Positions 9,566-17,330 of a stretch of DNA of 58,992 bases are shown here, one piece after another. Within the stretch, counting starts at the first letter, position 1; each line of letters starts with the position of its first letter. This DNA is from a virus. The stretch spans positions 1-58,992 of IMG/VR virus record IMGVR_UViG_3300049783_001388; one strand, written 5' to 3'. A program made the translations under genes and the position numbers. The notes under the pieces were generated by a model that was not told where the DNA came from, did not search any database, and worked only from the letters and a program-made list of their open reading frames with translations.

Positions 9566-10654
9566 ATGAAAAAAATAATAGAAAGTATTAGGAGTGGGGC
9601 AGAAAGCATAACTCTTCCACAAAGAAATTCATCATTAGAATCTAAAACAAAAGAAGATTCAATTACTGATTTTGATTGGTGGGCTGATGATTGGTATCCA
9701 AAATATATGTCAATTGGAGCAAGCGTATTTAATGTAATTTCTGGGAAAGTGCATTCAGTTCCATCTTTAGATTTTAAAGCATCTACCGTAGATGTTAGCG
9801 CAGATTTAGAAGATGCAGATGTTTCATTTGATCTTATGGATAGAACACCTAGAAGAGTTGGTGTTTCTGTTAAGATTTCTAAGGAGCTTATCGGCAGTAT
9901 GACAGATGGTCAAATTATGTCCATTATAAAATCTGGAATCCATGCAATAAATGAAGAAATATTTGGCAATTTAATTATAGATGCATTAGACAAAAGTGTT
10001 AGAACTTCAGGTAACTTAGATGTACCTGGATTAATTGGGTTACAAGTAGAAGTAGATAGTAATTACGGTTCTTACTTTGCTGGGACTAAATTGTTGAATT
10101 ATTGCAAGGGAGTACCTACAAATAATGGATATTTAATAAGTGGCAATGTTAATGAATATGCAACTTCATTTGATGGTATTCGTGCTTGTGGAACTAAAAA
10201 AGTAATTGACCAATCAATAATCGGTTTCGGAGATTTTAGACATTCTGCTGTAATACTTTATGATTCAATAAGCATTCAGAGAAATGATTTAACAGAAGCT
10301 AAGAATGGAAAAGTTGTATTTACATTTTCACAAATAGTAACAACTGGTATCATAACTCCAGAAAAATTTGCAACGACACAAATTTCAATTCCGGTAATCA
10401 CTAGACAACCAAAAGATATTCAAAAGAATATTGGGGATATAGCCGTATTGTCTGTTCAGTCTTATGGTTCAGCTTCAATACAATGGAAGAAAGGTGGAGT
10501 AGATATTTCTGATAGTGTAAATCATATATCTGGTTCAAGTACTAATAAATTAGTCATTAGTAATATTGAAGCAGGGGATATATCAGCTGGATATACTGCT
10601 GTATTGACAAATAGTTTAGGGTCTGTAACAACTGTTTCAGTTTCTATAACATAG
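9566..10654 (+). CDS. HK97-fold capsid-like protein with C-terminal Ig-like domain
   Basis: A 362-residue protein. Residues about 50-270 follow the C-terminal half of HK97-type major capsid proteins: RRVGVSVKISKELI, then a long helix (MSIIKSGIHAINEEIFGNLI), then a gap-and-strand pattern ending GFGDFRHSAVILYDSISIQ...KVVFTFSQIVTTG...PEKFA. Residues about 280-362 are an I-set-like Ig domain (ITRQPKDI... IQWKKGG... LVISNIEAGD... YTAVLTNSLG). Ig-like extensions on phage capsid and tail proteins are established. Finding it beside the lysis genes is unexpected, because the main capsid gene is normally near portal and terminase. It may be the major capsid protein, a paralogue, or a decoration protein. 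Confidence 0.6.
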   Translation: MKKIIESIRSGAESITLPQRNSSLESKTKEDSITDFDWWADDWYPKYMSIGASVFNVISGKVHSVPSLDFKASTVDVSADLEDADVSFDLMDRTPRRVGVSVKISKELIGSMTDGQIMSIIKSGIHAINEEIFGNLIIDALDKSVRTSGNLDVPGLIGLQVEVDSNYGSYFAGTKLLNYCKGVPTNNGYLISGNVNEYATSFDGIRACGTKKVIDQSIIGFGDFRHSAVILYDSISIQRNDLTEAKNGKVVFTFSQIVTTGIITPEKFATTQISIPVITRQPKDIQKNIGDIAVLSVQSYGSASIQWKKGGVDISDSVNHISGSSTNKLVISNIEAGDISAGYTAVLTNSLGSVTTVSVSIT

Positions 10655-10659
10655 CAAAT

Positions 10660-10721
10660 TTTAAGACACTTTATATTGCTTTAAATATACTTTATTTAAT
10701 TACTTTATATAGTGTCTTAAA
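10660..10721 (+). promoter_or_regulatory. Perfect 11-bp inverted repeat between capsid-like and endolysin genes
   Basis: TTTAAGACACT (10660-10670) is matched by AGTGTCTTAAA (10711-10721) with a 40-nt A/T-rich spacer. No U-run follows. The layout of long arms with a 35-45 nt spacer recurs at other operon boundaries in this window, so it may be a regulatory or processing site rather than a plain terminator. Confidence 0.5.
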
Positions 10722-10793
10722 TACTATTTAAATTATCTTATTATACTAAACATAGATATTAATAATAGTTAACAATTAAAATTTTATAATATT

Positions 10794-11411
10794 ATGAAAA
10801 ACTGCACATATATACTAGATGCTGGGCATGGTGGTATGATAAAAGGTAAATATCAAACAAGAGGTAAGAGGTCTCCAAAATGGGAAGATGGTAGACAAAT
10901 ATTTGAAGGTGTCTTAAATAGAGAAATTGTTTCTATTATCGCAAATATGCTAGAAGAGAAGAACATTACTTTCCACATATTAGTTCCAGAAGAAAAAGAT
11001 ATTAGCCTTAGCGAAAGAGTTAATAGAGCACACAATTTAAAAACTGATAATGATAAGGTTTTTATATCTGTACATTCTAATTCTGGAGGTGGTACTGGAT
11101 TTGAAGTATTCACAAGCCATGGTACATCAAAATCTGATAGATTAGCTACATTACTTTGGCTAGAAATTGCTAAAAATTTTCCAGACATTAGAATGAGATC
11201 TTGCATGGTTGATGGCGATGTAGATAAAGAAAGTTCATTTTATGTATTGAGAAAAACTAGAATGCCTGCGATACTTGGTGAGAATTTCTTTATGGACACA
11301 TTGAAGCCAGACTTTGAAATAATATGGTCTGAAGAAGGGAAAATTAATATCGCAAAATCTTATGTTGGTGCAATATTAAATTACCACAAAGAAAATTCCT
11401 ATAAACCATGA
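10794..11411 (+). CDS. N-acetylmuramoyl-L-alanine amidase (endolysin)
   Basis: A 205-residue Amidase_3-type zinc enzyme that would cleave the amide bond between MurNAc and the stem peptide. Visible motifs: DAGHGG with zinc ligand His12, a Glu ligand in the FEGVLNRE segment (about 38-44), ISVHSN with His94, and GENFFM with the probable catalytic Glu163. There is no N-terminal signal peptide and no binding domain, so it should accumulate in the cytoplasm and need the holin encoded immediately downstream, whose start overlaps its stop. A long 139-nt leader containing the 10660 inverted repeat precedes it. Confidence 0.9.
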   Translation: MKNCTYILDAGHGGMIKGKYQTRGKRSPKWEDGRQIFEGVLNREIVSIIANMLEEKNITFHILVPEEKDISLSERVNRAHNLKTDNDKVFISVHSNSGGGTGFEVFTSHGTSKSDRLATLLWLEIAKNFPDIRMRSCMVDGDVDKESSFYVLRKTRMPAILGENFFMDTLKPDFEIIWSEEGKINIAKSYVGAILNYHKENSYKP

Positions 11412-11872
11412 ATATATTTGGATTAATAGCAAACTTACTAGGGATAGGTAAAAGTGCATTAGATAATCGTTCTAAACAAAAGCTATTAGAAGCTGAACAG
11501 AAACATGAGATAACTAAAGCACAAACAAAAGCAACCGTTGATAGGATAATGTCTAATACAGATGCTGATAACAATATTGACCTAATAACAGCACATAACA
11601 AGAAATATACTTGGAAAGATGAGATAGTAACATATCTTTTCCTAATGCCTATATTTGTTGCAACTGTTGTCCCATTTATAATTGCCTTTAAGACAAGTGA
11701 GTGGGGAAATTTAAATGATTTAACATTGAAATCATATTTAAGTTTAGATAAATTACCGACTTGGTATAAGTGGGTTTTAGGGGCTGTTATAATTGATGTA
11801 TTAGGGTTTAGGAGTTTTGCAAGGAAGCTTATAGATAAATACATTTCAAGTTCTAAAATTAAAATAAAATAG
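11408..11872 (+). CDS. Three-TM holin
   Basis: A 154-residue protein overlapping the endolysin stop by 4 nt. It has an N-terminal hydrophobic helix (FGLIANLLGIG), a charged helical linker, then TM segments near residues 76-94 and 120-137 with the W-x-DE...PxF...P-x-WY-x-W-x-L pattern typical of the three-TM holin family. It would permeabilise the inner membrane to release the amidase. Adjacency to the endolysin and the strong terminator right after it support the call. Confidence 0.75.
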   Translation: MNIFGLIANLLGIGKSALDNRSKQKLLEAEQKHEITKAQTKATVDRIMSNTDADNNIDLITAHNKKYTWKDEIVTYLFLMPIFVATVVPFIIAFKTSEWGNLNDLTLKSYLSLDKLPTWYKWVLGAVIIDVLGFRSFARKLIDKYISSSKIKIK

Positions 11873-11893
11873 GGGATTAATCCCCTTTTTATT
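11870..11893 (+). terminator. Strong intrinsic terminator of the late block
   Basis: The near-perfect palindrome AGGGGATTAATCCCCT is followed directly by TTTTATT. It ends the structural/lysis transcription unit just after the holin stop codon. Confidence 0.9.
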
Positions 11894-11906
11894 CTAATGT
11901 AAGATC

Positions 11907-11997
11907 GCTTTTAGAGTGTTTAATAAGTTTAGCATATAATTTAAGGTAAAAAATTTAAAATACTCTTAGCGACAATTATATATGCCATTACTATTGC
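11907..11997 (+). promoter_or_regulatory. Operon-head element, copy 1 (33-nt core at 11965-11997)
   Basis: The core reads CTTAGCGACAATTA then TATATGCCATTACTATTGC and aligns without gaps to cores at 19657, 24161 and 34165. Upstream, CGCTTTTAGAGTGTTTAA (11907-11924) is an imperfect inverted repeat of TTAAAATACTCTTAGCG, which runs into the core. It heads the first replication operon. The ATG at 11982 lies inside this conserved core, so it is unlikely to be a start codon. Confidence 0.6.
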
Positions 11998-12011
11998 TTA
12001 AACGATATAAT

Positions 12012-12455
12012 ATGAATATAGAAGATTTAGAATTTGAGGGGCTAACTATTGAGCAATTCAAAGGAATTATTGCAAATGAAGTTAAGAATCAATTAGAAAT
12101 AATTAAAAAAAATAGATTTAAGATTTCAGCAAAAGATTTAGATAATGTCAATAGAGTAAGGATGTATTGGGATGAAGTTGCTTCTGTAGAATGTAAAAGA
12201 TTATTCAAACAAGAAAAGCAGAATATTGCACAAAATGTTAAAGAATATGGTATAGATAAGATATTTGAATCAATAGATTTAGTATGGTCTTCACCAATTA
12301 TGAAAGGTAAGAATCAATACCAAAAATATTTAAAATCTTTGGGTTGGTGCATGAAACCAGAAAGCTTAGAAAAGATATTAAAGGGGTATTACAATAGAGA
12401 CAAACAGGGATACCAAAATGAAGAATTTGACAAAGAAGACAATGGATTTGATTGA
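12012..12455 (+). CDS. Hypothetical protein upstream of helicase loader
   Basis: 147 residues from the ATG at 12012; an earlier in-frame ATG at 11982 lies in a repeated regulatory core and is rejected. The protein is charged and mainly helical, with no recognised domain. The C-terminal portion (YQKYLKSLGWCMKPESLEKILKGYYN) resembles a small DNA-binding helical segment. It overlaps the DnaC-like gene by 38 nt, so it may be a partner of the loader or an initiator-like protein (inference from position). Confidence 0.6.
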   Translation: MNIEDLEFEGLTIEQFKGIIANEVKNQLEIIKKNRFKISAKDLDNVNRVRMYWDEVASVECKRLFKQEKQNIAQNVKEYGIDKIFESIDLVWSSPIMKGKNQYQKYLKSLGWCMKPESLEKILKGYYNRDKQGYQNEEFDKEDNGFD

Positions 12456-12999
12456 AATTGAAAAAGAATTATTTGCTGAGTTTAAGAGTAGAGTTGGAAA
12501 GGGTTTTGTAGATAGTGAATACATACAGAGAGCCATTAAGGAATACTCTAAATGTATCCACAGTAATACATCAAGTAAAGGTATAATGTTATCTGGGAGG
12601 ACTGGAACAGGTAAGACCATCTTATTAAAAAGCTTTGTTAAAGTTTGGGATAAATATAATTCAATAAAAATGGAAAATATAAAATCCTCAAATTTACAGT
12701 TTTGCACAACTAAGACTGAAGGGTATTCTAATAATTTAGATTTTAGGATGCCATTTTTATCGTTAGATGATTTTGGTTCAGAGCCTGAAGAAATAAAACA
12801 CTATGGTCAGACAATTACACCATTTATTGATATAATACAATATAGGTATGATATGAAAGATAAAAGGAAATTGTTATTTTCAACAACTAACTTAACGCCA
12901 AAAATGATTTCAGAAAGGTATGGTGACAGAACATTTAGCAGATTAAAAGGGGATAACTTAATATTAAAATTAGATGGGGAAGACAACAGAAAAAAGTAA
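12418..12999 (+). CDS. DnaC/IstB-like AAA+ ATPase, probable helicase loader
   Basis: 193 residues with Walker A GRTGTGKT (60-67), Walker B FLSLDDFG, sensor-1 STTNLTP and the arginine-finger motif ERYGDRTFSRL, in the order and spacing of DnaC/DnaI/IstB proteins. The family loads DnaB-type helicases onto DNA, which fits the DnaB-like gene at 28593. An internal ATG at 12442 could also be the start. It overlaps RNase H by 26 nt. Confidence 0.85.
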   Translation: MKNLTKKTMDLIEIEKELFAEFKSRVGKGFVDSEYIQRAIKEYSKCIHSNTSSKGIMLSGRTGTGKTILLKSFVKVWDKYNSIKMENIKSSNLQFCTTKTEGYSNNLDFRMPFLSLDDFGSEPEEIKHYGQTITPFIDIIQYRYDMKDKRKLLFSTTNLTPKMISERYGDRTFSRLKGDNLILKLDGEDNRKK

Positions 13000-13495
13000 G
13001 CCAGAATATATTGAGGGATCTTTATGCTTATACACAGATGGTTCTGCTATCACACATCTTGTTAATGTTAAGCGTTATGGTGGTTGGTCATTGTATGTAA
13101 CTGACCACAAGGATGAGCATATAGGTTTTCACGGTGGAGCAGAAAACACTACTATAAGTAGGATGGAACAAGAAGCAATGAACAGGGCATTAGAATTCTT
13201 AATAAAAAGAGTTAATTCTGGTGAAAATAGACCAATACATATTTATTCAGACAGCCAATTTGTTGTCAATAGTATAAATAAGGGGTGGCTATCAAACTGG
13301 AATAGAGAAAAGTTCATAGCAAGGGCAAATGCAGATATATGGAAACGTGTATGGGGCAATTTAGAAAAATTAAGATTAATGAAATCAGTTTATACTATAC
13401 ACCACATTAGAGGTCACCAAAAAGATCTTACCAAGCCACACATATTTGGAAATAATGTTGCTGATGTATTAGCTGATTATAAACAATTTTTATAA
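12974..13495 (+). CDS. rnhA: Ribonuclease HI
   Basis: A 173-residue RNase H-fold enzyme that degrades RNA in RNA:DNA hybrids, here probably replication primers. The four carboxylates are visible: Asp22 in YTDGSA, Glu near 65-67 in SRMEQEA, Asp93 in IYSDSQF, and the C-terminal Asp in NNVADVLAD after a basic RGHQ loop. Length matches the single-domain family. It overlaps the DnaC-like gene upstream and abuts the next small gene (TAATG). Confidence 0.9.
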   Translation: MGKTTEKSKPEYIEGSLCLYTDGSAITHLVNVKRYGGWSLYVTDHKDEHIGFHGGAENTTISRMEQEAMNRALEFLIKRVNSGENRPIHIYSDSQFVVNSINKGWLSNWNREKFIARANADIWKRVWGNLEKLRLMKSVYTIHHIRGHQKDLTKPHIFGNNVADVLADYKQFL

Positions 13496-13710
13496 TGGCA
13501 ATAGTAGATTTTAAACAACAAATTAGACAAACATTCATAGATTCAGGATTTAAACCAAATGAAGATATTATAGAAAAGATTGATATATTACTGGACGATA
13601 CAGTCCCCAATAGTATTTGGAATAAGATTGCTATAATAACCCTTAGGAACCAAGCTATAGAGGCACAGTTAAAATTAAGTGAAATGGAAAAAAAATATAG
13701 TGGATCATGA
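13495..13710 (+). CDS. Hypothetical small protein
   Basis: 71 residues with an alpha-helical pattern, acidic middle (NEDIIEKIDILLDD) and charged helical C-terminus. Both ends overlap neighbours by 1-4 nt, giving tight coupling between RNase H and the SNF2 helicase. No family recognised. Confidence 0.6.
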   Translation: MAIVDFKQQIRQTFIDSGFKPNEDIIEKIDILLDDTVPNSIWNKIAIITLRNQAIEAQLKLSEMEKKYSGS

Positions 13711-15365
13711 ACACTTATATTTTTACTAAGAATAATATCATATTTAAGTTTAGGTATGATAAAAATGTAATTCAAGACATTAAGGCTCTACTTAATGAAA
13801 CAAGTTACAATAAGATGGAAAAGACTTGGTCTTGCAGGAAGACACAATTTAATATTGATAGATTAGATTATTTATTCAAAATGTATGGCTTTATACAGGC
13901 TGATGAATCTAAAGAATTTCCTTGGGAAGAACTTAAAAAGATATCTGTAATAACTGAAAGCCAATTGCAAGCGGTTAAAGATTATGCTAAAGATTATGGA
14001 TTCAAATTGACACCAAGAGATTATCAATTATATGGGGTTGCATCAATGTTAAATTTTAAATCATGTATAAATGGTGATGCTATGGGTTTAGGTAAGACAG
14101 GTCAATCTATAATGTCTATTGAAATGGCAAATCTTAAACCCGCTTTAATAATTACTCCAGCTTCTTTAAAATATAACTGGCAAAAAGAATGGAATAAATG
14201 GGTAGATGGTGCAAACATATCTGTAATAGATGGCAAGCATAAAGACTTTGATGCGGACATTGTTATAATTAATTATGATTTATTAAATAAGAATTCTGCA
14301 ATATTAAAGAAGAAGAAATGGGCTTCTATGGTATTAGACGAAAGCCAATTCATAAAGAACTCAAAATCACAAAGAAGTAAGGTCGTCAGAACATTAGCCA
14401 AAAATATAGAGTATAAATTCTTATTAACTGGTACTGCGATAATGAATAGGGTTGATGAGATAATACACCCATTGAAAGTTCTAAATCTATTAGATAGTGA
14501 ATTCGGTGGATGGAAAAAATTTATATTTAAATATTGTGATGCACATTATGGCAATTACGGATTAGATATAACTGGTGCAAGTAATATTTTAGAATTAAAT
14601 TCTGAACTTAGGAAAACTTGTTATATTAGGAGAGAATTATCTGACGTATTAGATAACATACCAGAAAGAGTTGATCAAATAATTGAAGTTCCTTTTACCA
14701 ATAGGGGTAAATTATTATCAATAGCAAATGATGTTGTATCTTTTGTTGAAAAGACTGAAGGGTTAGAAGCTTCACTTAGAGCAGAACTTGCCATCCCACT
14801 AGTCACTTCTATTAAATTAAAGCAATATAATTCAATCGGGAAACAAAATGGCATTAAAGCATGGATAAAAGATTTTAAAGAATCTAGTGATGATAAACTA
14901 TTAATATTTGGATGCAATAGCAATTCTTTACAATATCTATCTAGTGAATTTAAATCCGTATTAATAGACGGTAGTGTAAGTTCAAAAAATAAACTAAAAT
15001 ATATAGAGGATTTTCAAAAATCTGACGAACAGCTTTTATTTGGAAATATACAGTCTCTAGGGACTGGCGTTGATGGTTTGCAAGAAGTTTGCTCCTATGT
15101 ACTGTTTATAGATTTACCAGATGTACCATCGTTAATAGACCAAGCAATAGCAAGGTTAAGGAGATCAGGTCAAAAAAAAGTTGTAAACGTATATTATGCA
15201 TTCGCCAAGGGTGGCATTGATAAATTAATGTGGGATATATTATCTGAGAAATATGAAATTGTAGATGCAATAAACAAAGGTGATAGCAAACGTATTTCTG
15301 AATCAAATAAAAAATTTAATATGAATCAAACATTATTTAATACAGTTAGAAATGGTGAATTTTAA
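13707..15365 (+). CDS. SNF2-family DNA helicase/translocase
   Basis: 552 residues. The N-terminal about 65 residues look like the small HARP-like domain often fused to phage SNF2 proteins. Helicase motifs follow in order: Q-motif PRDYQLYG (103-110), motif I GLGKT (127-131), Ia TPASLKYNW, II DESQ (about 211, the SNF2 variant of DEAH), III LLTGTA, V GTGVDGLQ, and VI QAIARLRRSGQ (about 478-488). Family members remodel or anneal DNA at forks (SMARCAL1-like) or act in phage replication. It overlaps the next gene by 14 nt. Confidence 0.9.
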   Translation: MNTYIFTKNNIIFKFRYDKNVIQDIKALLNETSYNKMEKTWSCRKTQFNIDRLDYLFKMYGFIQADESKEFPWEELKKISVITESQLQAVKDYAKDYGFKLTPRDYQLYGVASMLNFKSCINGDAMGLGKTGQSIMSIEMANLKPALIITPASLKYNWQKEWNKWVDGANISVIDGKHKDFDADIVIINYDLLNKNSAILKKKKWASMVLDESQFIKNSKSQRSKVVRTLAKNIEYKFLLTGTAIMNRVDEIIHPLKVLNLLDSEFGGWKKFIFKYCDAHYGNYGLDITGASNILELNSELRKTCYIRRELSDVLDNIPERVDQIIEVPFTNRGKLLSIANDVVSFVEKTEGLEASLRAELAIPLVTSIKLKQYNSIGKQNGIKAWIKDFKESSDDKLLIFGCNSNSLQYLSSEFKSVLIDGSVSSKNKLKYIEDFQKSDEQLLFGNIQSLGTGVDGLQEVCSYVLFIDLPDVPSLIDQAIARLRRSGQKKVVNVYYAFAKGGIDKLMWDILSEKYEIVDAINKGDSKRISESNKKFNMNQTLFNTVRNGEF

Positions 15366-16350
15366 AATAAACGAAGAAAATCTATTCTATTTTTGTGAAT
15401 GGATAAAAGAAAGGCAAAATGTATTTGTTAAGAAATCTGCTGGAGAAAAATATCCATGGACTGATAATGAAATAATTAAAGTTCATAAATTCACAAATGT
15501 ATTTAGGGTATTAGATTGGGAAAGCCAATTCTTAATTAGGCACGTAATAGGCAATGATGATAGGAGTTTAATAGATACAACCTTTAGGATATTATTATTT
15601 AAGCATATAAACTATCAGCCAACTTGGGAACATCTTGAAAATGTTTTAGGTGATATTACATTTACAGATACAATAATTTCTGAAATAAAAAGGGAACTGG
15701 ATTCTTATTGTAAGGGTCATAAAGTTTATAGCTCTGCATACCTTCAAGCAGCTAATTTTGTAAGGACTGATAGATGGGGGCATCTAAAGGGTACTGGTAA
15801 ACATAATGCATATCTAACAGTTTTTGAAAATCAATTATTTAATGTTAAAAGCTTAGACGAATTTGTTAAATTACACGATGTAAAGAATCTTAGAACATTA
15901 ATAGATAGCTTACAGGAAATTGATGGGGTTGGTAACTTTATGTCTTACCAATTTGCACAAGATTTAAATTACAGCCATTGGTGGAATCAGGAAATGAATA
16001 ATGAAACATTTGAAGGTCCAGGATCAATGCGTGGTGTAGATAGATGCTTTTCTAATCACACTAAGAAAGATTATGCAAAGCTAATAAAATGGACTTGGGA
16101 AAACATAGATGAAATGTTTAAAAATTTTGGACTAGGTGACCCACCAAAATTCAGGGGTATGCCACTTCAACTTACTGATATACAAAATTGTTTCTGCGAA
16201 GCTGATAAGTATATGAGAGGTCTTGGTGTCCAAACTCCAGGTGTATCTGGTAAATCAATAAAACAAAAATATAAACAAAGTGGGATGCGTAAATTAGAAG
16301 CGGTGCTACCAAAAAAATTTATTAATAGATTATGGAGTACGAATTCATAA
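15352..16350 (+). CDS. HMUDK-helical / aGPT-pyrophosphorylase family enzyme (thymine hypermodification)
   Basis: 332 residues. The sequence follows the family annotated as 5-hmdU DNA kinase helical domain or alpha-glutamyl/putrescinyl-thymine pyrophosphorylase: R-x-NVF-x-KK-x-G (21-31), PWTD (35-38), HKFTNVFR (45-52), EIDGVGNFMSYQFAQDL (189-205, a helix-hairpin-helix-like turn) and EGPGSMRG (221-228). These proteins have a DNA-glycosylase-like fold and convert activated 5-hydroxymethyluracil in phage DNA to hypermodified thymines. No P-loop is present, so this is not a complete 5-hmdU kinase; that step would need another gene. It overlaps the thymidylate-synthase homologue by 19 nt, the partner expected to make the 5-hydroxymethyl base. 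Identification is from motif memory. Confidence 0.7.
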   Translation: MVNFKINEENLFYFCEWIKERQNVFVKKSAGEKYPWTDNEIIKVHKFTNVFRVLDWESQFLIRHVIGNDDRSLIDTTFRILLFKHINYQPTWEHLENVLGDITFTDTIISEIKRELDSYCKGHKVYSSAYLQAANFVRTDRWGHLKGTGKHNAYLTVFENQLFNVKSLDEFVKLHDVKNLRTLIDSLQEIDGVGNFMSYQFAQDLNYSHWWNQEMNNETFEGPGSMRGVDRCFSNHTKKDYAKLIKWTWENIDEMFKNFGLGDPPKFRGMPLQLTDIQNCFCEADKYMRGLGVQTPGVSGKSIKQKYKQSGMRKLEAVLPKKFINRLWSTNS

Positions 16351-17330
16351 CATTAGATGATGCCTTAATAGGTATGTCTAAGCAGTTACTAAAAAATGGA
16401 GTACCTAGAGGAACAAGAGGTTTTCAATGTATAGAAATGAGAGAACCTGTATTGATAAAAATTTGCGACCCAACTTCTAGGATAATTAAAAACCCTGCAA
16501 GGGCTTGGAGCCAAACATTGCCAATAGCAGAATCAATATGGTTATTAAATGGTGTAAACTCAATGCATTTACCTGGAGCAATAACTAAAAATTTGTATAA
16601 TTTTAGTGACGATGGTGAGTTTATGAGAGCTGGATATGGACCTAGGATTAGATCATTTAATAATTCAAATGATGACTATAAGATAAAATCCCCTGATGAA
16701 AGATTAGGTGTTGACCAATTAAGATATGTTGTAGAAAGTTTGATTAAAGACCCTAATTCAAGACAAGCATCTATTACAATACATGACCCTAATAAAGATA
16801 ATTTTAACCCTGATGGCTCATTAAAAACAACAAAGGATACACCCTGTACTAGAACAATAAAGTTTGAAAAGAAAAACGGTAAACTGGATTGTATTGTTTC
16901 TATGAGAAGTAATGATTTATTATGGGGATTTTCAGCAGTTAATGTTTTCAACTTCACACTTATGCAAGAAATGGTATCTATGTTAGTAGGTATCCCAATT
17001 GGGCATTATTATCATTTTGCAGAAAACTTCCACTATTACAAAAAAGTAGAAGATCAAATAATTAATATCGCTACATCTTATTTCAAATCAGAACATGAAA
17101 CGTTCCACTACAAGGGTTTAAATGGTGTTAATTTTGATTTCTTTGATTGTGTATTAACTAATGTATATCATTCAGCATTACAGTTAGTTGGTGGGACACA
17201 GAACAGATACTCATCTTTAGTTTGCCAAACAACTGGTATTGACATATTTGATGATATGCTATTGCAAATATTTAAATTTAAAAATAAATCGTTAAACGGA
17301 AATGAATTTTATAACAATAATCTAAATTAA
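16332..17330 (+). CDS. Thymidylate synthase homologue, possibly dUMP hydroxymethylase
   Basis: 332 residues of the ThyA fold. Visible: the catalytic Cys172 in DTPCTR, the nucleotide-binding RSND (192-195), Asn204 in the position that selects dUMP over dCMP (Asp in dCMP hydroxymethylases), and the HFAENFHYY strand (228-236). It could make dTMP (thymidylate synthase) or 5-hydroxymethyl-dUMP; the two cannot be told apart with certainty by eye. Tight overlap with the hypermodification-family gene upstream favours the hydroxymethylase. The ribonucleotide reductase begins at its stop codon (TAATG). Confidence 0.85.
   Translation: MEYEFITLDDALIGMSKQLLKNGVPRGTRGFQCIEMREPVLIKICDPTSRIIKNPARAWSQTLPIAESIWLLNGVNSMHLPGAITKNLYNFSDDGEFMRAGYGPRIRSFNNSNDDYKIKSPDERLGVDQLRYVVESLIKDPNSRQASITIHDPNKDNFNPDGSLKTTKDTPCTRTIKFEKKNGKLDCIVSMRSNDLLWGFSAVNVFNFTLMQEMVSMLVGIPIGHYYHFAENFHYYKKVEDQIINIATSYFKSEHETFHYKGLNGVNFDFFDCVLTNVYHSALQLVGGTQNRYSSLVCQTTGIDIFDDMLLQIFKFKNKSLNGNEFYNNNLN

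Noticed and set aside
11344-11844. 166-codon open frame on the minus strand opposite the holin
   Set aside because: Antisense to a well-supported gene with TM segments; the composition mirrors the sense strand and no promoter or leader is visible.
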